Positions 61,669 to 64,000 of a stretch of DNA of 64,000 nucleotides are shown piece by piece; positions within the stretch are counted from its first letter, which is position 1; each line of letters starts with the position of its first letter. The notes under the pieces are model-generated. The model was not told the DNA's origin. It worked only from the letters and a program-made list of their open reading frames with translations, and made no database searches. The translations under genes and the position numbers were made by a program. The stretch is from Nocardia spumae. Its GTDB lineage: Bacteria; Actinomycetota; Actinomycetes; Mycobacteriales; Mycobacteriaceae. The stretch lies in NCBI RefSeq assembly GCF_020733635.1, contig NZ_JAJFZL010000001.1:6882001-6946000 (forward strand). The letters run 5' to 3'.

Positions 61669-61689
61669 GGGGCCTTGCCGCAAGGCCCC
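61669..61689 (-). promoter_or_regulatory. Rifamycin-associated element-like palindrome
   Basis: Arms GGGGCCTTG and CAAGGCCCC flank a CCG centre. It strongly resembles the GGGGCTTGC/GCAAG-CCCC inverted repeat known upstream of rifamycin-responsive genes in actinomycetes. It lies 123 bases before the HelR-like start. Confidence 0.78.
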
Positions 61690-61754
61690 CTGTCGGCTAT
61701 ATATTGGATATGGAAGGAGCGGGTTCTCCCTCTTCCGATCAGGCCACCGTCAGC

Positions 61755-63185
61755 TCAGGACTCGGCCAGCGCATCCACCACCTCGCGCACAGCGGCGCGC
61801 AGTAGTCCGGCGTACTCGTCCACATCCGGCATCGCCTGGGGATCGCTATGGATGGACAGTGTCACCGTGTCACCCAGGCCGTGCAGGCCGTGGGTCAGGT
61901 GCATGACCGCACCCAGTGCCGGGAAACCGGCGGTGAACCGGACCCTTCCGCCCGCGATCGAGAGATCGGCGGGGCCGCGGTCGACGCTGGAAAGTACTGT
62001 GTTGCCGGAGATCCGGCCGGGAACCAGATCCAGCGGAAAGTTCGCGATATCGCGGCGAAGGATCGGCGCCGGCAGGGCGTCGGTGACGCGGTCGCGGACC
62101 GACTGCAGCGGGTGAGTGGCCCGGATGCGGCGTTCGGCGAGGGTCGCGGCGATGCGGTCCGCGCGCAGGCGCAGATCCGGTTCGGCGACCGCGAGATCGA
62201 TGCCGAGATCGCGATAGTTGTTGCGCGACATTCGCTTTCCGGATCGTAGCGCGTCCGATGACCGGCTCGGCAGAGCCATCGACACCTGCGCGCCGAGAGC
62301 GTCGATCGGTTCGCCGCGCGCGGCGAGGTAGCGGCTCATCGCGACGGAGATCGCGGTCGAGGCGACGACGGTGACCGTATATCCGGGGGCACGCAGGTTC
62401 GCGTCCACGATCATCCGGACCGCGCGCCGCCGCGGCGCGGGCGGGCGGTTCAGGAGGGTGGGCGCGAAATCACCCGCCGCGCCCGGAATCTCGCCCGCGG
62501 TCGCGAGCCGACTCAATTCGCCGTCGGCGCGTGCGGCGGCCAGGCCGCGGCGTACGGTCCGGACGAGGCCGAGCGGAACGGAGAACAGCGATATCGCCTC
62601 GGCCGCACAGCTTTCCATACCGTGTGCCACGCCTGGCACGGCGGCGCGATCGGACGGGCCGACATCGCCTTCGGCCGGTCCGCCCAGGAGTTCGCGGGCG
62701 ATCGCCGCCGCACGCTTCCCGTCGGCCAGTGCGTGCGAAAGCTGTAGCACCACAACGAGGCCCGGTCCGGTACCGCCCGGCGCGTCGCGGATTCCGCGGA
62801 ACAGATGCAGTCGCCACGCGTACCGATCCGCGGGCACCCCCTCCCCCAGCAGCTCGCCCAGCGCCGCTTCCACATTCGTCCACAGCGGTTCGCCGAGGTG
62901 GTGCACAACCACCTGTGCTTCATCGAAACCGCATGGCTCCCAGGCGGGATAGGCGAAGCGGTATTCGCGGACGCGAACCCGCAGATCGGGGATTTCCGCG
63001 CTGCGGGCGAGCGCGGCCGCCCGCAGGTCACCGCTCGGACATCCGGTGTCGTCGAAGCAGTACAGCAGGAACAGATCGTTGCACCCGCGACGGGCGAGCC
63101 AGAACCTGGTGGCATCCTGCGGCGTCAGCACATCCACCCGGGCGACGATATCCACAACCGTCCACAATTTCCGCATCGAAACCAT
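61755..63185 (-). CDS. WS/DGAT-type acyltransferase (wax ester synthase/diacylglycerol acyltransferase family)
   Basis: A 476-residue protein. The acyltransferase motif HxxxDG appears as LSHALADGKRAAA near 145-155. The N-terminus (RFWLARRGCNDLFLLYCFDD) and the C-terminal DUF1298-type domain (VSMALPSRSSDALRSGKRMS RNNYRDLGIDL, then PLDLVPGRISGNTVLSSVDR GPADL) are family-typical, but the first motif is HALADG where the classical one is HHAxxDG. It would esterify acyl-CoA with alcohols or diacylglycerol for storage lipids. It lies upstream of helR on the same strand with a promoter-bearing gap between. Confidence 0.8.
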   Translation of the reverse strand: MVSMRKLWTVVDIVARVDVLTPQDATRFWLARRGCNDLFLLYCFDDTGCPSGDLRAAALARSAEIPDLRVRVREYRFAYPAWEPCGFDEAQVVVHHLGEPLWTNVEAALGELLGEGVPADRYAWRLHLFRGIRDAPGGTGPGLVVVLQLSHALADGKRAAAIARELLGGPAEGDVGPSDRAAVPGVAHGMESCAAEAISLFSVPLGLVRTVRRGLAAARADGELSRLATAGEIPGAAGDFAPTLLNRPPAPRRRAVRMIVDANLRAPGYTVTVVASTAISVAMSRYLAARGEPIDALGAQVSMALPSRSSDALRSGKRMSRNNYRDLGIDLAVAEPDLRLRADRIAATLAERRIRATHPLQSVRDRVTDALPAPILRRDIANFPLDLVPGRISGNTVLSSVDRGPADLSIAGGRVRFTAGFPALGAVMHLTHGLHGLGDTVTLSIHSDPQAMPDVDEYAGLLRAAVREVVDALAES

Positions 63186-63267
63186 CGACGCAGGTCAACC
63201 CCAATGCTACGATCTGTAGTAGACGCAAAATCAACCACTCTCACATACGCGGGGGCGGGTGAGAATC

Positions 63268-64000
63268 ATGACCATCCCGGCCGATGCCGACGAAAGATTT
63301 CGTGCGGCTGCCTTCGTCAGAAGATCCATCAACAAGGTATTTCCGACCCACTGGTCGTTCCTCCTGGGCGAGATAGCCCTCTACAGCTTCGTCATCCTGC
63401 TGCTGTCGGGGATCTATCTGACCCTGTTCTTCGACCCGTCGATGACCGAGGTCGTCTATCACGGCTCCTACCAGCCGTTACGCGGCGTCACCATGTCACG
63501 CGCCTACGAATCGGCGCTGAATCTATCCTTCGAGGTGCGGGGCGGGCTGTTCGTACGACAGGTCCATCATTGGGCCGCATTGCTTTTCGCCGCCTCGATC
63601 ATCGTGCACATGTGCCGCATCTTCTTCACCGGCGCGTTCCGCGCACCGCGCGAAGCGAATTGGGTGGTCGGCTGCCTGCTGCTGATCCTGGCCGTGTTCG
63701 AGGGATTCTTCGGCTACTCACTGCCCGATGATCTGCTGTCGGGCACCGGACTTCGGGCGGCGTTCGCGGCGATCACCATGGGAATTCCGCTGGTCGGCAC
63801 CTGGCTGCACTGGCTGATGTTCGGCGGCGACTTCCCCGGCACGATCATCCTGCCGCGCCTGTACATCGCTCATGTGCTACTGATGCCGGGCATCATGCTG
63901 GCGCTGATCGTGGCGCATATCGCAATGGTCTGGTACCAGAAACACACGCAGTTCCCCGGGCCGGCCCGCACCGAGAAGAACGTGGTGGGCACACGCATCG
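63268..64000 (+). CDS. qcrB: Cytochrome b subunit of the bc1/bcc complex (QcrB), N-terminal part (3' truncated by window edge)
   Basis: The frame is open to the window end (244 residues visible). Seen are the N-terminal [31 protein letters not shown], heme-ligand helix [30 protein letters not shown] with paired histidines, [20 protein letters not shown], and [34 protein letters not shown] with two more ligand histidines. This is actinobacterial QcrB, the quinol-oxidising cytochrome b. No qcrC or qcrA precedes it as in the usual qcrCAB operon, so it is a stand-alone copy, possibly a paralogue. A G-rich ribosome binding site precedes ATG 63268. Confidence 0.9.
   Translation, partial: MTIPADADERFRAAAFVRRSINKVFPTHWSFLLGEIALYSFVILLLSGIYLTLFFDPSMTEVVYHGSYQPLRGVTMSRAYESALNLSFEVRGGLFVRQVHHWAALLFAASIIVHMCRIFFTGAFRAPREANWVVGCLLLILAVFEGFFGYSLPDDLLSGTGLRAAFAAITMGIPLVGTWLHWLMFGGDFPGTIILPRLYIAHVLLMPGIMLALIVAHIAMVWYQKHTQFPGPARTEKNVVGTRI

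Noticed and set aside
59297..61906. Plus-strand frame of about 870 codons opposite helR
   Set aside because: It has shadow composition (Arg, His and Gln-rich) and covers the well-supported HelR-type gene; no ribosome binding site or domain.

Overview
The window is high-GC actinomycete chromosome. It is most likely Nocardia or a close relative in the Mycobacteriales. Supporting signs are the MmpL transporter tail, an ESX-type EspG/PPE-like cluster, DUF3558-type lipoproteins, glycine-zipper secreted proteins of the Nocardia kind, a WS/DGAT acyltransferase, the mycobacterial-type LexA box TCGAAC-N4-GTTCGA, and a short SRP RNA beside a tRNA-Ser. No phage or insertion sequence was seen. Both ends are cut: an MmpL C-terminus at the left and a cytochrome b (QcrB) N-terminus at the right.

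Layout. 1-6.8 kb: MmpL tail, TetR regulator, three tandem paralogous membrane-anchored zinc metallopeptidases, and a DUF2207 membrane protein. 6.9-16.9 kb: a ROK regulator with a candidate cysteine-codon leader ORF, then the most unusual unit of the window. This is a GntR regulator, a dicluster ferredoxin, a NitT/TauT-type ABC importer whose binding protein has a NosL-like tail, and an AprA/fumarate-reductase-like flavoprotein fused to about nine HEAT repeats. An arylsulfotransferase-family protein follows. 17-22.3 kb: hydrolase, erythromycin-esterase relic, rhodanese, MarR, an XRE-DUF397 pair and three small Nocardia-type hypothetical genes. 22.3-25.3 kb: a satellite type VII secretion cluster (EspG, PPE-like proline-rich protein, small helical protein, DUF3558 lipoprotein). 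25.6-28.9 kb: short-chain dehydrogenase, LppU-like protein, glycine-zipper secreted protein and a hypothetical protein.

28.9-36.0 kb is a minus-strand organosulfur oxidation array: flavin reductase, SfnB-like and DszC-like acyl-CoA-dehydrogenase-fold monooxygenases, SfnG-like and DszA/NtaA-like FMN monooxygenases and a StyA-like FAD monooxygenase. 36.1-39 kb: a LysR regulator flanked by a signal-less serine hydrolase and a lipoprotein class A beta-lactamase. 39-40.8 kb: two tandem glycine-zipper secreted paralogues. 41-44.7 kb: ssuCBAD-type alkanesulfonate uptake and desulfonation. The two sulfonate loci, the AprA-like operon and the monooxygenase array together suggest scavenging of organic sulfur, with the flavin reductase probably supplying FMNH2 or FADH2 to several monooxygenases.

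44.8-64 kb is mixed. It holds a PadR-controlled carotenoid oxygenase unit, a DNA glycosylase-like protein, a methyltransferase, an aminotransferase, SRP RNA, tRNA-Ser(GGA), an ECF41-type sigma factor, a MerR/erythromycin esterase divergent pair, DoxX, a small gene with a perfect SOS box over its start, a HelR-type RNA polymerase-associated ATPase preceded by a rifamycin-associated-element-like palindrome, a WS/DGAT enzyme and an orphan qcrB. Macrolide, beta-lactam and rifamycin defence functions therefore cluster in this window. All functions are inferred from the sequence alone and no database search was run.
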